Positions 20,745 through 33,092 of a DNA stretch of 64,000 nucleotides are shown piece by piece. How positions within the stretch are numbered: position 1 is the stretch's first letter; every line of letters begins with the position of its first letter. The DNA is taken from the NCBI GenBank assembly GCA_029216955.1, contig JANAVB010002199.1, positions 19,446,822 through 19,510,821 on the forward strand. Direction: 5' to 3'. The notes beneath the pieces were generated by a model. That model was not told the DNA's origin and did no database searches. It saw nothing but the letters and a program-made list of their open reading frames with translations. This stretch comes from Iris pallida (lineage: Eukaryota; Streptophyta; Magnoliopsida; Asparagales; Iridaceae). A program made the position numbers and the translations under genes.

Positions 20745-22848
20745 GTCCACCTACATCAAGAGTAGATGTGACCTTTGGTACCCGAGTTCTTGAGGGTCCT
20801 GAAAAGTTAGTCTTTGGGAACCAAGCATATATCCTTTTATCTACAAGTCTTCTAACTCTGCACTGTGGTGAGATGTGTCCATGTAATCCACAATAAGTAC
20901 AGATAGCATTCTTATTTATACTAGGAGCATGAGAATAATATCTATAAGCAACAGGATGAGGATGGACATGATGTGAAGAGTTAGCATGGTGAAGATGATT
21001 ATGCATGGAATAAGTGGCATGTTGATGGTGTCTATGAGGCATAGAATGATGGTATTGTCTATGATGTGTGACATGCTGATATTGTCTAGATGGCATGGCA
21101 TGATGATTTTGTCTATATGGTTTATGAGGACCTTGTCTATATGGCATTGCATGATGATTTTGTCTATATGGCATGGCATGATGAATTTTATGTGTGGAGT
21201 GATGTTGATTGTGTCTTTGTGCATGATGAGTGTGTACTGAGTGAGAATTGTTCTTACGTGCACATGGTTTGTGAAAGTTTGTGTATATAAAAGCATGGTT
21301 ATGTGCTGCATGAGAATGACGTGGTTGACTAGCATGAGTGGTATTGTGCCCATGTGATTGGGTTTGAGGTTGAACAACCTGTTTACCCAATTTGGTTTCT
21401 AATCTTTTAGAAACAGCTTGCAGTTCATCAACCTTAATATTTAAGCCATAAATCTTAGTCATGGAAATCTTGTGTCTATTCTTTTCTTCAGCAAGCAACG
21501 TGTTGAGAGTAGTGATTTCTTGAGTTTGTTGCTCAATACGTACTTCAGCATCATGTAAGCTTAATTTAAGCTTGGATGCTTCATCAGTGTCATTTGTGGG
21601 TGATGTGTTTCTAACATTATCAAGAAGTAAAGAAATTCTTTGTATCTCATCTTCTAGACTTTTGATTTTGTCCTTGGCATGTTTATATTTACCGATGACC
21701 TTTTTATGATCATCGAGTAAATCAGTGAAAGCATCGCCAAGTTCATCAAAAGAGAAGTCATCCAGAGTTTCGTTAGATACCTTGTTGGAAGTTGCCATCA
21801 GGCACACATTTGCTGTATCTTGAGGAGAGTCCTTTTCTTCCTCAGAGTCACTCGCTTCACTTTCATGCCAGATACCTGTGTTGTCATATTTCTTTGATGA
21901 GTTCTTTTTGTATGGCTTCTCATAGCGGTTGCTCTTCTTCAGGAATGGGCAGTCTTTTCGGACATGTCCAGTTTTCTTGCAACCATAACAAGTTGGTTCT
22001 TCTTCATCGTCTTCTTGAGATTCCTTCTTCCTTCGATTGAAGCGAAGGAATTTCCTGAAGTTGCGAACCATGAGAGCTTGGTCTTCATCATCCGAATTAT
22101 CTTCTTCGGTCTTATCATGATTAGCTCTTCGTTGATGAGCTTTGAGTGCGATCTCCCTGGTCTTCGGAGCAGGCTCTTCGAAGTCCTTGAGGTCAAGCTC
22201 GTGAGTCATAAGCTTACCCATCAAGGTCTCCATTGACATTGTTGTGAGATCGTTTCCTTCTATGATGGCTGTCACCTTAGGGTTCCAAATCTTTGGTAGC
22301 CCTCTGAGCAGCTTACGAATCTTCTCGTGGTTTGAGTACTGCTTTCCAAGCGAAGATAGAGGATTGATGATGTCGAGGAATCTTGTGATCATTTGAGTGA
22401 TCGTCTCACTTGGCTTCATCTTGAAGGCTTCGTATTCTTGAGTGAGACGGCTTATTTTAGATTCCTTGACCTGTGTGGTTCCTTCATGCGTCACTTCTAG
22501 AAGTCTCCATACTTTATGAGCAGTGGTGCATGTAGAGACCCTGTTGAACTCATTCCTGTCTATAGCACAGAATAAAGCATTAATAGCCCTAGCATCTAGA
22601 CTTGCCTGTTTCTTCTCCTCGACAGAATATTTGTCGTGTGGTTTCTCAATGAGGTCACCATCGACAACTATCCTGGCGGGCTTTTTGTAACCGTCAGTGA
22701 CGACAGTCCACAGGTCAAAGTCTAGAGACTTAAGATAGAAGCTCATCCTTGTTTTCCAATATGTGTAGTTAGTCCCATCAAATAGGGGAGGCCTATGAGT
22801 GGACTGACCTTCACCATGATTGGAAATCAAGGATTGTGTGGTTGCCAT
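20728..22848 (-). CDS. Copia gag, capsid/nucleocapsid protein
   Basis: An intact 706-codon frame begins at ATG 22848 (MATTQSLISNHGEG), 42 bp after the primer-binding site. The N-terminal 230 residues match the Copia gag (UBN2-type) fold (PPLFDGTNYTYWKTRM). A zinc knuckle CYGCKKTGHVRKDC lies near residue 290, then an acidic stretch and a coiled coil (about 360-480). Next is a His/Tyr/Arg-rich tandem repeat built on HHAMPYRQ (about 520-640), and a second knuckle CTYCGLHGHISPQC near residue 655. Two knuckles and a long C-terminal extension fit Sireviruses. It forms the virus-like particle. The frame ends just before the protease motif, which is in another frame. Confidence 0.92.
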   Translation of the reverse strand: MATTQSLISNHGEGQSTHRPPLFDGTNYTYWKTRMSFYLKSLDFDLWTVVTDGYKKPARIVVDGDLIEKPHDKYSVEEKKQASLDARAINALFCAIDRNEFNRVSTCTTAHKVWRLLEVTHEGTTQVKESKISRLTQEYEAFKMKPSETITQMITRFLDIINPLSSLGKQYSNHEKIRKLLRGLPKIWNPKVTAIIEGNDLTTMSMETLMGKLMTHELDLKDFEEPAPKTREIALKAHQRRANHDKTEEDNSDDEDQALMVRNFRKFLRFNRRKKESQEDDEEEPTCYGCKKTGHVRKDCPFLKKSNRYEKPYKKNSSKKYDNTGIWHESEASDSEEEKDSPQDTANVCLMATSNKVSNETLDDFSFDELGDAFTDLLDDHKKVIGKYKHAKDKIKSLEDEIQRISLLLDNVRNTSPTNDTDEASKLKLSLHDAEVRIEQQTQEITTLNTLLAEEKNRHKISMTKIYGLNIKVDELQAVSKRLETKLGKQVVQPQTQSHGHNTTHASQPRHSHAAHNHAFIYTNFHKPCARKNNSHSVHTHHAQRHNQHHSTHKIHHAMPYRQNHHAMPYRQGPHKPYRQNHHAMPSRQYQHVTHHRQYHHSMPHRHHQHATYSMHNHLHHANSSHHVHPHPVAYRYYSHAPSINKNAICTYCGLHGHISPQCRVRRLVDKRIYAWFPKTNFSGPSRTRVPKVTSTLDVGGPSLLN

Positions 22849-22889
22849 GGATCAGCTCTTAGGATGTTAGTCCTTGTAAAGAGAACAGA

Positions 22890-22901
22890 GCTCTGATACC
22901 A
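22890..22901 (-). promoter_or_regulatory. Primer-binding site for initiator tRNA-Met
   Basis: The minus strand reads TGGTATCAGAGC, the standard plant Copia PBS, two bases inside the 5' LTR end. Confidence 0.95.
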
Positions 22902-22903
22902 AT

Positions 22904-23838
22904 TGAAGAACAGTTTGGCAACTCTAGAGGGGGGTGAATAGAGTTTATATAGAAAAATAGCCAATTAAAAATAACTCTTTCACCAACAATAAAAAATCAG
23001 AGTAAAGTGCGGAAAATAAATGAAGAGCAGAAGAGCATACGCAAACACAACAATTTTAACCTGGTTTCCCTCGTGGAGGACTAGTCCAGGCCTGAGAACT
23101 CTAGCTCAGGATTAAATCCACTATTTGTGAAATAGTAGCTTACAACCCGTGCCTTTTCTTCAGAAGAGCACGTCAACTTCTAACAGAGGATCGCAGTGGC
23201 GATTTGCTTGGAATTGTCCAAGCGACTTCTTCACTCTTGCACAAGAATCCTAACTGAGAGATGCTGAGCACTCGAGACTTAGGAGGCTTGTGGCTAGTAG
23301 ATAGGAAGGGTATGGCTTATTGAGCTTGTAGGAGAGAAGAGAAGAGAAGATTGAGTGAATTGAAATGAGAGAATTCATGCCCTATTTATAGTGTTTATAG
23401 AGGCAGAATTCGGGTAGGAAAATTCAAAAATTTGGCCGTTGGACAGCTAGCAACCAGCTAACCCTAAAATTAGGGTTCCTGATTTCTAGGGGACAGAGTT
23501 CGGCCCGAACTCTGTGTGGAGGCAGAGTTCGGCCCGAACTCTGTCTCCAGAGCACAGAGTGGTCCTAAGTGGGACTTGTGGGCAATTTTTGTTTTGGTGG
23601 AGCTTGGGATTTTGGGTAGGCTTATAGACTAAGTTCCAAGAGCTCAGCATAACTCAGAGTACATACTTCTAGACTCAATAAAATGTAAAAGTACAGACTC
23701 GAAAATACACTGAGAGTCGGAAACTGAGCTGTTGTCTGTCCTGAACTGAATGCAGACGTCGTGTGTCGTATTGAATTTATACAGATATTATTTAGTCAAT
23801 GTAGTCAATATTTGGTTGACTGTGACTTTGTGTCAACA
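22904..23838 (-). repeat. 5' LTR of the Sirevirus
   Basis: 935 bp. It is nearly identical to 14197-15142. The palindromes on GAGTTCGG / CCGAACTC arms are at 23494-23514 and 23523-23543. The LTR holds the promoter, but I did not identify a certain TATA box. Confidence 0.95.
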
Positions 23839-24002
23839 TTATATACAAGAAAAATATTTGTCTCTCGGGTGGTATCTGGGGGCACCTGGAACCGCTCGGC
23901 CTAGGAGAGATTAGGGCCTCCATGTGAAAATGGAAGTCGATATCTGAGTCCTTAGCGACGAGCTGAACCCAAGAGAGTCACAGCGGCTAATCATGGGGTT
24001 AA

Positions 24003-27000
24003 TGTCACGACCCGCACCCTAGAGTAAAGATACGAGACGTGGGTACGTTCAGCCTACGCCGCAGTGTCGACGGTAGAACGCTGTCCTAGGTCTCATGCAT
24101 CTAACAGTATAAGGCTAAGCAGTTTATACTCCCCGAATGGGGGTGACATAGCAGAATGTAAACTCAATCACATCTAAGGTAGAGCATAATAAAAGATAGA
24201 TAAAACATGAAATCCACAAAGAGAGAAACAGCAGATAGAAGTCTAAGTGTCTAAGATACACAAACCCAGAAAACATCTCAAATCTCAAATACAGTAATCC
24301 ATAAAATAAATACAACTCAAGACAACTGAAATAACTATCTATACAACCTCTACTGTGTCTCCTCTAGGCTAGCAGGCAACCTCCAGGCTATCTGTAAAAT
24401 TTATCAACAGGTCCAGTCAGGACAGAAGCGAGCACAGTACATCTCAACAGATCATAGCAGGTTAAAAAATATAATCATGCAGTAAAGTAAGATACAAGAT
24501 CTGAAAGAAATACAGTATGTAAACAGAGAGAGAACTGTAATAGAAATATCTACTATAAATAGAGAACTAACAGTGGCTAGTGAGTCAGAGTACAATATAG
24601 ACATGTAAATGGCATAGGAGATTCTGATACTACACTACGGAAAAGATTCTGATGCTACACTACTTGAATATTATTCACATGTCTACTTCTACTCCTCCGT
24701 ACCCCCAATCAATACACAAGGATCCAGCCAGGTTATGTTATGATTCCATGCAATGGCCCACAAGGGGTGATACATGGTAGGCCCATAAATGGGTGATTCT
24801 GGGAATGCCCATAAATGGGAGATTCAAGGAGACTCTGTGATCATGAGAGTACATGTCACAAGTGATCAATGAACCATGAAGCATAGTGATACACCATGTA
24901 AGTGAAACGCACAGAACATGTAGTATCCGATGCTCCCTGAGGGGATAACATCTCAAAAAAAGGATCCATATAGTACTAATCCGTGTGACCAACGTGACAG
25001 CATCAAGTAAAGTAATCTAAAGCAGGAGAATAATTCTAACAGGATATGAAATGATCAGAGAATGTACTCGTCTGATAACCTAAACAGCTGATAGGTATAG
25101 GGGTCCAACTGAAGCCACAGAGTCCTATTTAAAGCAACACAGGTTACAAGGTATTCAAGTTGTAATAAATGAATCTCTACAAGCAATCTATATTATCCTA
25201 GGTTCTTCTAAGTCAAATCAACTCTAGGTCAACTCTGGTCAATAATACAGTCAAACTAGGTCAAGTGTTGACATACAGTTGACTTTTGGTCAACTTGTCA
25301 ACTCTGGTCAAACAGGGTCAATTCTAGTCTAATTATTAAAGATATAAAGTGTACTTCGTTATTCGTACGTCGAAACTTACGAGACGCAAATCGAGATAAG
25401 ATGATCAACGGTAAGGTTAATAATCTTATTATAGTGATCCACGTGTCCATCTTGTCAATTTCAGCGATATGAGATCACTGGAATTGACTGATCTCAGTTT
25501 CGTTGTACTAATCCCGAAATACGAACATTATAAGAATTAATTATACTAAAAGGTGATACATAGAGAAACTATCTACAAACATTATCGGATGATGAAATAA
25601 ACATCGCCAACGTGTCCAGAATGGTCAAATTAGCTAAAATAGCCTACCCATCGGTCCAATTTGGACACAGGGGCAAAAAGATAATTTTTGGTCAAAATGG
25701 TATCCGTGTCGGAGCCGTTTTGCACCGAAAAATGTGTAAGAAAATAAGTCAACAAAACATAACAAATTATATGTCTACAAAACCAGAATGACGATACGAA
25801 CCCAACGGTATATCCAGAATTGGATTCCGTTGACCCGATCTCAATTTGGTCCGTTGACCAGAACATTGAAATTCCGGTTTGTACGGAAATGTGTGTCGGA
25901 GCCAATGTTCTCAAAACTCAGCAAACTATATGTCAACGAGTCCAGAATGACGATACGAACTCAACGGTATATCCAGAATTGGATTTCGTTGAGCCGATCT
26001 CAAAATGACCTGTTGACCCGGATATTGGTATCCGACTTGTACCGAAATGCGTGCCAAATCCAATGTCCACTAAAACCTAGCAAATTATATGTCAATGAGT
26101 CCAGAATGACGATACGAACTCAACGGTATATCTAGAATTGGATTCCGATGAGCCGACGTCAAAAAGTTTCGTTGATCCGGACTGTAGAACCCACTTTGCA
26201 CCGAAATACGTGCCAGGGCCCACGTCCTCCAAATCTAACAAATTTTATATGAAAACATGCCAGAACGACGCCACGAATCTACTGGTGGTGTCAGAAATGA
26301 AATCTGGAGTCCCGTGTTCAAAAATGGAATTTTAAAGTTGGAAATTACGAATTCGGACGGCCAACTTTGGCGTCGAATTCAACCAATCAAACAAGCTCAC
26401 AATAAAACGAAACTGGAGGGGTAGTAAGAGGGTTATACCAGCTTTGCACAGGAACTGGTAGCACGCCAAATGAAGCTGCGGTGGAGGAGGTACAAGCTGA
26501 CGAAGTTGGCTTCGCAAAAATGTCCAAAATTTATACAATTTAAACGGTCAACTTGGTGGCCGGTTTTGATGTATCAAACGATAAAATTAACGGACGAAAA
26601 TTGACAGGAGTGAAGGTGGATATACCAAAATTGTGACAAAGCGAAGAAATCGCCGATCCAACGGTCGAATTTCTCGAAAATCGTGTACGAAGTTGCTGCG
26701 ACGGGGCGCCAAAACAAACTTGATTCCACGCGCGTCACGACGGGAATTCGTGCGAAATGCACGAATCGCCTATACGTCACGCCGGAGAGGGAGATGGCGG
26801 ACCCAGGGGGGTCGCCGGAGTTCGCCCACCGTGGGGGAGGCCAGCCATGGCGGCGGCGGCCGACGGCGGAGCTCTAAGGGGGGTCGCCGGAGTTCGCCCA
26901 CCGTTCCCGGCCGGCCGCACAGTAGCTGCTGCACTGCTGTTGCTTGCAGGGCTGCGCGCGGGGGCTGCACGCCTGGCCTGGCCCGACGGGGGGTGCGACG

Positions 27001-28206
27001 GCGCGCGGTGCACGGCGGTGGCCGAGGGTGGTGGGGCGGCGGTTGCTGGATGGTGGAGGTGGTGGCGGAATGGTTAGTGATGGTGATGAAGGAGTTGAAG
27101 AAGAAGGAGGAGGGGACTGGTGGAGCGGCCTGCTGGTGGTGGTGGTGGCTATGGGAGGATGATGATGGTGATGATGGGAAGATGATGGTGGTGACCTAAG
27201 GTGGTGGTGGTGGTGATCTAATGAAGATGAAGAGGAGAAGGTGGCATTCGGCCTGCTGGCCAGGGTGGTCGGCGACGAGGCTGGGCTGAGCTCGGCCAGG
27301 AGGGCTATGTTGGAGCTCGGCCAATGTAGGCTGGTGGTGGTGTTTTGTTTGAATGGAGAGGAGATGAGTGTAATGGTTGTGTGAGTTAGAAAATAGGAAG
27401 AGAGAGAGAAAAAGCACTCCTAGGAGTTAGGGCCAGCCACATGTGAGGAAGGGGTTTGTGTTGGCTGCTATAGGGATGGAGGGAAATTAATGGTGAGGAT
27501 TGAATGAAGGGAAAATCAAATGGCTAAGATTAATAGCTAAAAATTAGGTCATTCCAAGGGATTTTAAAATCAATGGAATTTTCCATTAAATATTAAAATA
27601 GGTAGAAAGGATTTCTGATATTATTTTTGGGCAAGGAAAAATGAGGGCGTCATGAGAGAGGGAAACATGAAGCTTGGACTGGGTTCGGTCGAGCCGGGTT
27701 GGGTCAAAATCGGACATGGCACAATAATCGAATTTAAATAGGTGTTGATGATCATGGGTAAATAAGTAGCATGTGGGGATTCCAATAAATGGGACACAAG
27801 TGTCGTGCGGGTAGTAGACTCAATGTGGGCCATGTCCATATTTGGGGCTGACAGATTTTGGTCGACAGGGTACACACAAATCAAGTTGGAAAATAAATGT
27901 GACACCGTGGGGTAAAATAAAATCGGGTCACGTGTCAGGAAAGTTGTGTGAAGCAAACGGAGCACAAAATGGTGTGTCTGAGTGGGACACGAAGGTCATG
28001 GGTGAAGAGCGTCTCGAGTAGATCATGCATGATAAGTTGGTTTCAAGAAAATGACTGGTCTTGTGCTCCCAAATTAAAAGTCACGGTAACGTGCTAATAA
28101 TGATCAAGGAAAAGAGTGGAAAAATTAATTAATAATCAAATGGTCTAAATTGACCCGAAGTTGTACGAAGCAGAAAGAGTACAAGGGTACAAGTTTGGAT
28201 GGGACA
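24003..28206 (-). repeat. Diverged long LTR-like sequence of the TGTCACGACCC family (copy 1)
   Basis: The left end TGTCACGACCCGCACCC is shared with 28861 and 33093. A block near 25619-25760 ('GTCAAATTAGCT...ACAGGGGCAAAA') aligns with 30190-30300 and 34395-34510. The right end is taken at TGTCCC on the minus strand, but no target duplication supports it. The interior has four repeats of about 155 bp and a GC-rich, CpG-bearing stretch at 26740-27330 without a supported gene. It is probably a solo or partial LTR of a related, older element. Confidence 0.5.
25753..26335. repeat. Four degenerate tandem repeats of about 155 bp
   Basis: Each unit contains 'CCAGAATGACGATACGAAC' followed by 'CAACGGTATATCCAGAATTG' or a variant, starting near 25753, 25910, 26070 and 26230. 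The last is the most diverged. They lie inside LTR-like copy 1. Confidence 0.75.
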
Positions 28207-28473
28207 TTATATACCGTCATGAAGGTAATCTTGTCCACTACAAAACTCGTGAAGAAGGTTTCCAGAGTTGAACATCCCTGACACTCCAATTATCAAAGCC
28301 ACGAAAAAGTACACTTAAAGATAAATAAACAGAATAATTATTTATTGAAACTAAATCAATCAGAAAAATTAAAAAAAAATCAACCCGAAATTCAGGGTGC
28401 TCACAGTTAACCCATGGACCAACATGTAGAATAGTCCACCTGTATGACCCGAATGACAACTTCAATATCTGCA

Positions 28474-28860
28474 CACTACCAAAATACAGTAAATTAGCGA
28501 CGAAACATTAGCGACGGCTTTATGGCAACTAGCCGACGGAGTACCGACGACAAGCCGTTACATTTTTTATTTTATTTTTAGGGGAAGAAAAGGTCGCTCA
28601 TCCGTCGCTAGGACGTCGAAGATACAGCGACGGATATTTAACCGTCGTTATGCAGTCGATTATTTGGCAAAAATTATGGGGCGAATTGGCGGGACAGTTC
28701 TTCGACTACGTAGCGACGGATATTCAGTCGGCAAGTATCAAAAAGAGCGACTAACGGGCGACGGATAAAAATCCGTCGCTAGTCCGTCGCTAAATATACG
28801 TTCCAGACTTAAATTAAAACGACGGAGGAAACTTTTTGCATTCCCCCCAAATTCACTCTC
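28474..28860 (+). mobile_element. CACTA (En/Spm-type) transposon end, truncated
   Basis: The fragment opens CACTACCAAAATACAG and carries many direct and inverted GCGACGG / CCGTCGC words, the subterminal repeats expected of plant CACTA elements. It is cut at 28860 by the LTR element that begins at 28861. No second end was found in the window. Confidence 0.7.
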
Positions 28861-29492
28861 TGTCACGACCCGCACCCACTTTCCGGGCGCGAGCTCGTGA
28901 GCAAGCCAGCTACGTATCGAGCGGGCTCCAGCCCAACTCGAATATGTAAACGCTATCAAGGCTACGGTATACTGCCAAATAATGGCAATGCAATCTATAT
29001 CTCAATCCACAATAAGTTAATAAAACATGAATGAACACTATGGGTCGTGGTCTGCAGCCCACTAGTATATATGTCCGATAAGACTCTAAAGAAAATAACA
29101 AGAGTCTAAACGGAATCAAGAAACATGATATCTCATGATAAGGAATGTAAAGCACGAAAGGATAACAAATGCAATAGCGATACCTGAATCCCACAAGCGT
29201 ATCATTGCCTCTGTAATACCTACATGAGTCGCAAATCCTCCGCCATCCAGAACTACTAGCTAACTCCATGCAATCGCTAAACCTGAGGAGATCATCAGGT
29301 CCTCAGAGGACATAGCAAGATACATAATATACATGCCTATCTAACAGTTTTATCATGCGCAAAGAGGATAAACAAGAAAATAGGAACCCGACAAATGACC
29401 ACGAACACGAATACTAACATGAACACGAACACTAGAACAACTACGCGTAAATGAACTGCCGGATGAACGATAATCACGAGATCAATGGAAGA

Positions 29493-29832
29493 AACTAAAC
29501 CCTCATCCCGAGTGTGGACTCTCTGGTTTGAACTAAGCACTAACCCTCGTCCCGAGTGTGGACTCTCTGGTTAGCTCACGGCAAGACACCCTCGTCCCGA
29601 GTGTGGACTCTCTGGTACAAGTACAACATCCTCGTCCCGAGTGTGGACTCTCTGATGTAATCACCCTTGTCCCGTGTGTGGACTCTCTGGTACAAGTCAA
29701 GTCAAGTCAACACCCTCGTCCCGTATGTGGACTCTCTGATGCAAATAATCGACATTCTCGTCCCGAGTGTGAACTCTCTGATGTAAACAGATCAAGAAAA
29801 ACACCCTCGTCCCAAGTGTGGACTCTCCGGTG
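29493..29832. repeat. Interspersed 28-bp repeat, eight copies
   Basis: The word CCTCGTCCCGAGTGTGGACT followed by CTCTGG occurs eight times with small variations and variable linkers (from about 10 to 25 bp). The same array with seven copies is at 33725-34018. Confidence 0.9.
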
Positions 29833-31493
29833 CCAAGGAAACAATATCAAGGATTTAGCAGTTCAATTACACGTACTCGTTCTATGACACGACTCAAGCA
29901 AGGTACTGACGAGAAACTCCAAGTGTGAACCACAAGACCAACCATGAACACGGCTATATGCAATGAAAACAACTCAAAGAATATAATACGAAAAGCACAT
30001 GTCCATAAACAATGAAAACTGGAAAATAAAATACAATGCATGTAAATAAAACTGTAGAGGAAGACAAGGTATCTTGCCTGGGGGTTGCACGCAGATCCAA
30101 CAAATATATAATCAACTAGTAAGCCACGAAGTCCAAGTCATCATAACTGTCTCCGAAAGCTGAAACAGACAATGCCAACAGTCTCAGAATAGTCAAATTA
30201 GCTGGAATTGCCTGTCCTTAAGTACAATTCTAGATACAGGGGCAAAACGGTAATTTTGGGCAAAAATGATGTTCGTCGTTGGACCCGCTTTACGCCGAAA
30301 AACGTGCCAGAGTCAATGGTCTCTAAAGTCATCAAACTACATGTCTACGAATTTGTTTCGATGATACAAACCCAACGATATGTCCAGTTTTGGATTCCGG
30401 TGGGCCGTGCACAAAATCGCCCGTTGAATCGGATCGTGGGGCCCACAAAATGGCGATCCGATTAACTGTCTCAGAATCTGACTAAACTTGGCATACATGA
30501 TCAAAAAAATGATACGGTCTTGCTGGCGCAAGTTTCGTCTCGATCTGACGAGCGTGCACAAAGTAGTTGGAAAATTTGCACAGAGGCCGATACGGTGAAT
30601 TTCGACGAATACAGATCAAATTCGTCTCGCACACGCAACCAATTTGAATTCCGTCAAAGCCCACACAACCATGAAGCCGTTACGCACCTTTTGATGCTTT
30701 CGGTTCGCGACTACGTCGTCCGGATTGGCGGAACGCACGTCGTATCGGAGAATTTTCAAGTTTTTCAAAACTGTTTTCCTATGTTTTTTCTGATTTTTGG
30801 ATCCGAATAACTCTGCAAATACCTGACGAAGTCATGAACTACAAAAAGGGGTTTAATCTCGTATATGTCATCTAGGTCTGTTTTGAATTAGATTTCGAAA
30901 ACTGTTAATAGGTTAGCCACGAATTGCCTTCCAAGTTAGGGTTTTCGGTTAACTTACGTTCTGTTTCGAGCAAGTTTTTGCTCTAGTTCGTGTCGATTTT
31001 TCATCCAGGTTATCTTCGATTCAATCCCTTCGATTAGATGGGATACGAGGGTGGTTATGTGGTGTATCCATACAACCAATCGGTTCATGAAATAAATCAA
31101 TGAGGAAGGATAAATTAGACCTGGAACATGGGTGTCGACACGCGACTGCTGTTGTCGTCGACACTGTCCTGTCACTGCGCAGCCGGTCGCGGCGGCGATC
31201 TGGCCGGTCGTCGGCGCTGTGCACGCGAGTGCGGCGCCTGGGGCGGCGCTGTGGTGTTGCCAGGCTGGGGAAAAAGGTTCGGTTACGGTTTGCTGTGTAT
31301 TCCGCTCCCTCTCTCTGTTCGTTTTATATATACTGTATTTTTGGCCGAGCGGTGAGGGTCGGGTTGCGATCAGCTGTGGTGTGGGGAATTAAGGCTTGCT
31401 TTGCATTTATGGAGGGGGGGTCGGTTTAGCTAAAGAGGAGGGGCTCGGCCTGGCTTTTGCCTGGGCTCGGGCTGGCTTTATATTCTTTACTCT

Positions 31494-31757
<264 letters not shown>

Positions 31758-32495
31758 CTCAAATAAGTTCCACTAGCATCTATTCCTAGTGTAGGGCTTA
31801 TTTCTATAAATATGAATATATATAATATAACATTTATTTGACAAAACCAATAATAAAATATTATTATATAATAATAACCTTGATAATAAAAATAATAATA
31901 ATAATGAAATTCAATAAATAAATAATGGTGTATATACCATTTATACAGTCAAAAAATCCCACAAATGTACTAAAGACCTATTTATATACAATTATCATTG
32001 AATATCACTAATATTGATTTCTATAATATTTATTAATATAATATATATAAAACATGCATTAGATCATTAAATTGAAATACGACAAAATCATACCAACAAT
32101 ATATCAACATGAATGTTTTTGGACGGGTCGCATGACTACATGGGCTCGGCCTAGTTCGGGTCCAGTCCAGACTAGTTTGGTACAACCGGTCTCCTAATAT
32201 TTAATAACATAAATAAATAACAATTTAACTATTTCTAGGAGTGAAGTCGCAACGTGGCCTGGTTTTCTTAGTTAGGACGTCCCTATGGCTCGGCCTTCCT
32301 TGGCATGGATAATACACTAGTCAAGACACGCCACTGTACTATCCGTGCCATGGTTCCTAGTCGTCAGGTACTTCAAAACTCAACCATGTCCAAGGTCATC
32401 TACCGTAATAATTAACTAAATAATTATTTGTAAAATCTAATAATCACCATTTAAATCAAAAAAAATATTTCAAAATTCTGGGAAGGGGAGCTACA

Positions 32496-33092
32496 AATCT
32501 ACCCACCTTAAAAAATAATTTCGTCCTCGAAATTCCAATTCATGACTATCTCTTAAAAATCAAAGTCTACTATTACCTTAATCTCCTCAAATTTAATTTC
32601 TCAAAAATATTTTATGACATTCTCTAGTCATTTTATAACTCCGAATACTTGAGGACTTCTACCCACCTTTGGTCATACTACTCCTTAAAATACGGTCACT
32701 AAAATCTTATAACCTTCTAATTAGTTGCTAACGATTCTACCAACAGATATCTAGGGCGTATGGCATCTATAATCCCTCATATCTATAAATAACCAAATAT
32801 TCAATAGTCAAGTAATATTATACAATAACTTAGGAATCTCTGATGAATTCTAGACAGCACGATCATTCGTCACCCCGAAATAGGAAGGGACGAGAATCAA
32901 TGGTACGGGAGGGCAAGGAAGAATAATCGAGAACGAATACGAGTTTTCAAAGGCGGTAGAGAAATTTCTAAGAAAATTTTCAAGACAGAGTGGATTGAGA
33001 TTTCTAAGGTTTAGTCAAATTTGCAGGCTCGTATCAGTATAGTTACGTAACCGATACGATATGCTCTGACCTGCATGGACCACCAAAAAACT
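32496..33092 (-). other. Internal remnant of the LARD-like element
   Basis: About 0.6 kb between the two LTR copies. The only recognisable piece is the pol-end/PPT junction at 32496-32560. Near 33075-33090 a degenerate TGGTGGTCC could be what is left of a primer-binding site, but I do not call one. Confidence 0.45.

Larger units (their letters stand above)
14197..23838 (-). mobile_element. Sirevirus-type Ty1/Copia retrotransposon, structurally complete
   Basis: This 9.64-kb element is read on the minus strand. Two near-identical LTRs start TG and end CA. A perfect 5-bp target duplication TTATA lies at 14192-14196 and 23839-23843. The order on the minus strand is 5' LTR, primer-binding site, gag, protease-integrase-RT-RNase H, an extra ORF, polypurine tracts, 3' LTR. 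Sirevirus assignment rests on the methionyl-initiator PBS, the long gag with two zinc knuckles, repeated polypurine tracts and the third ORF. All three coding regions except gag contain stops or frameshifts. Confidence 0.92.

Noticed and set aside
26633..27199. 188-codon Arg/Gly-rich open frame in the GC-rich stretch
   Set aside because: Open frames exist in several registers on both strands here, as expected from GC-rich DNA; no domain and no splice sites supporting it.
28861..28865. Target duplication for the LARD-like element
   Set aside because: The five bases left of 28861 (CTCTC) do not match the DNA after the truncated copy at 35060, so no duplication can be claimed.
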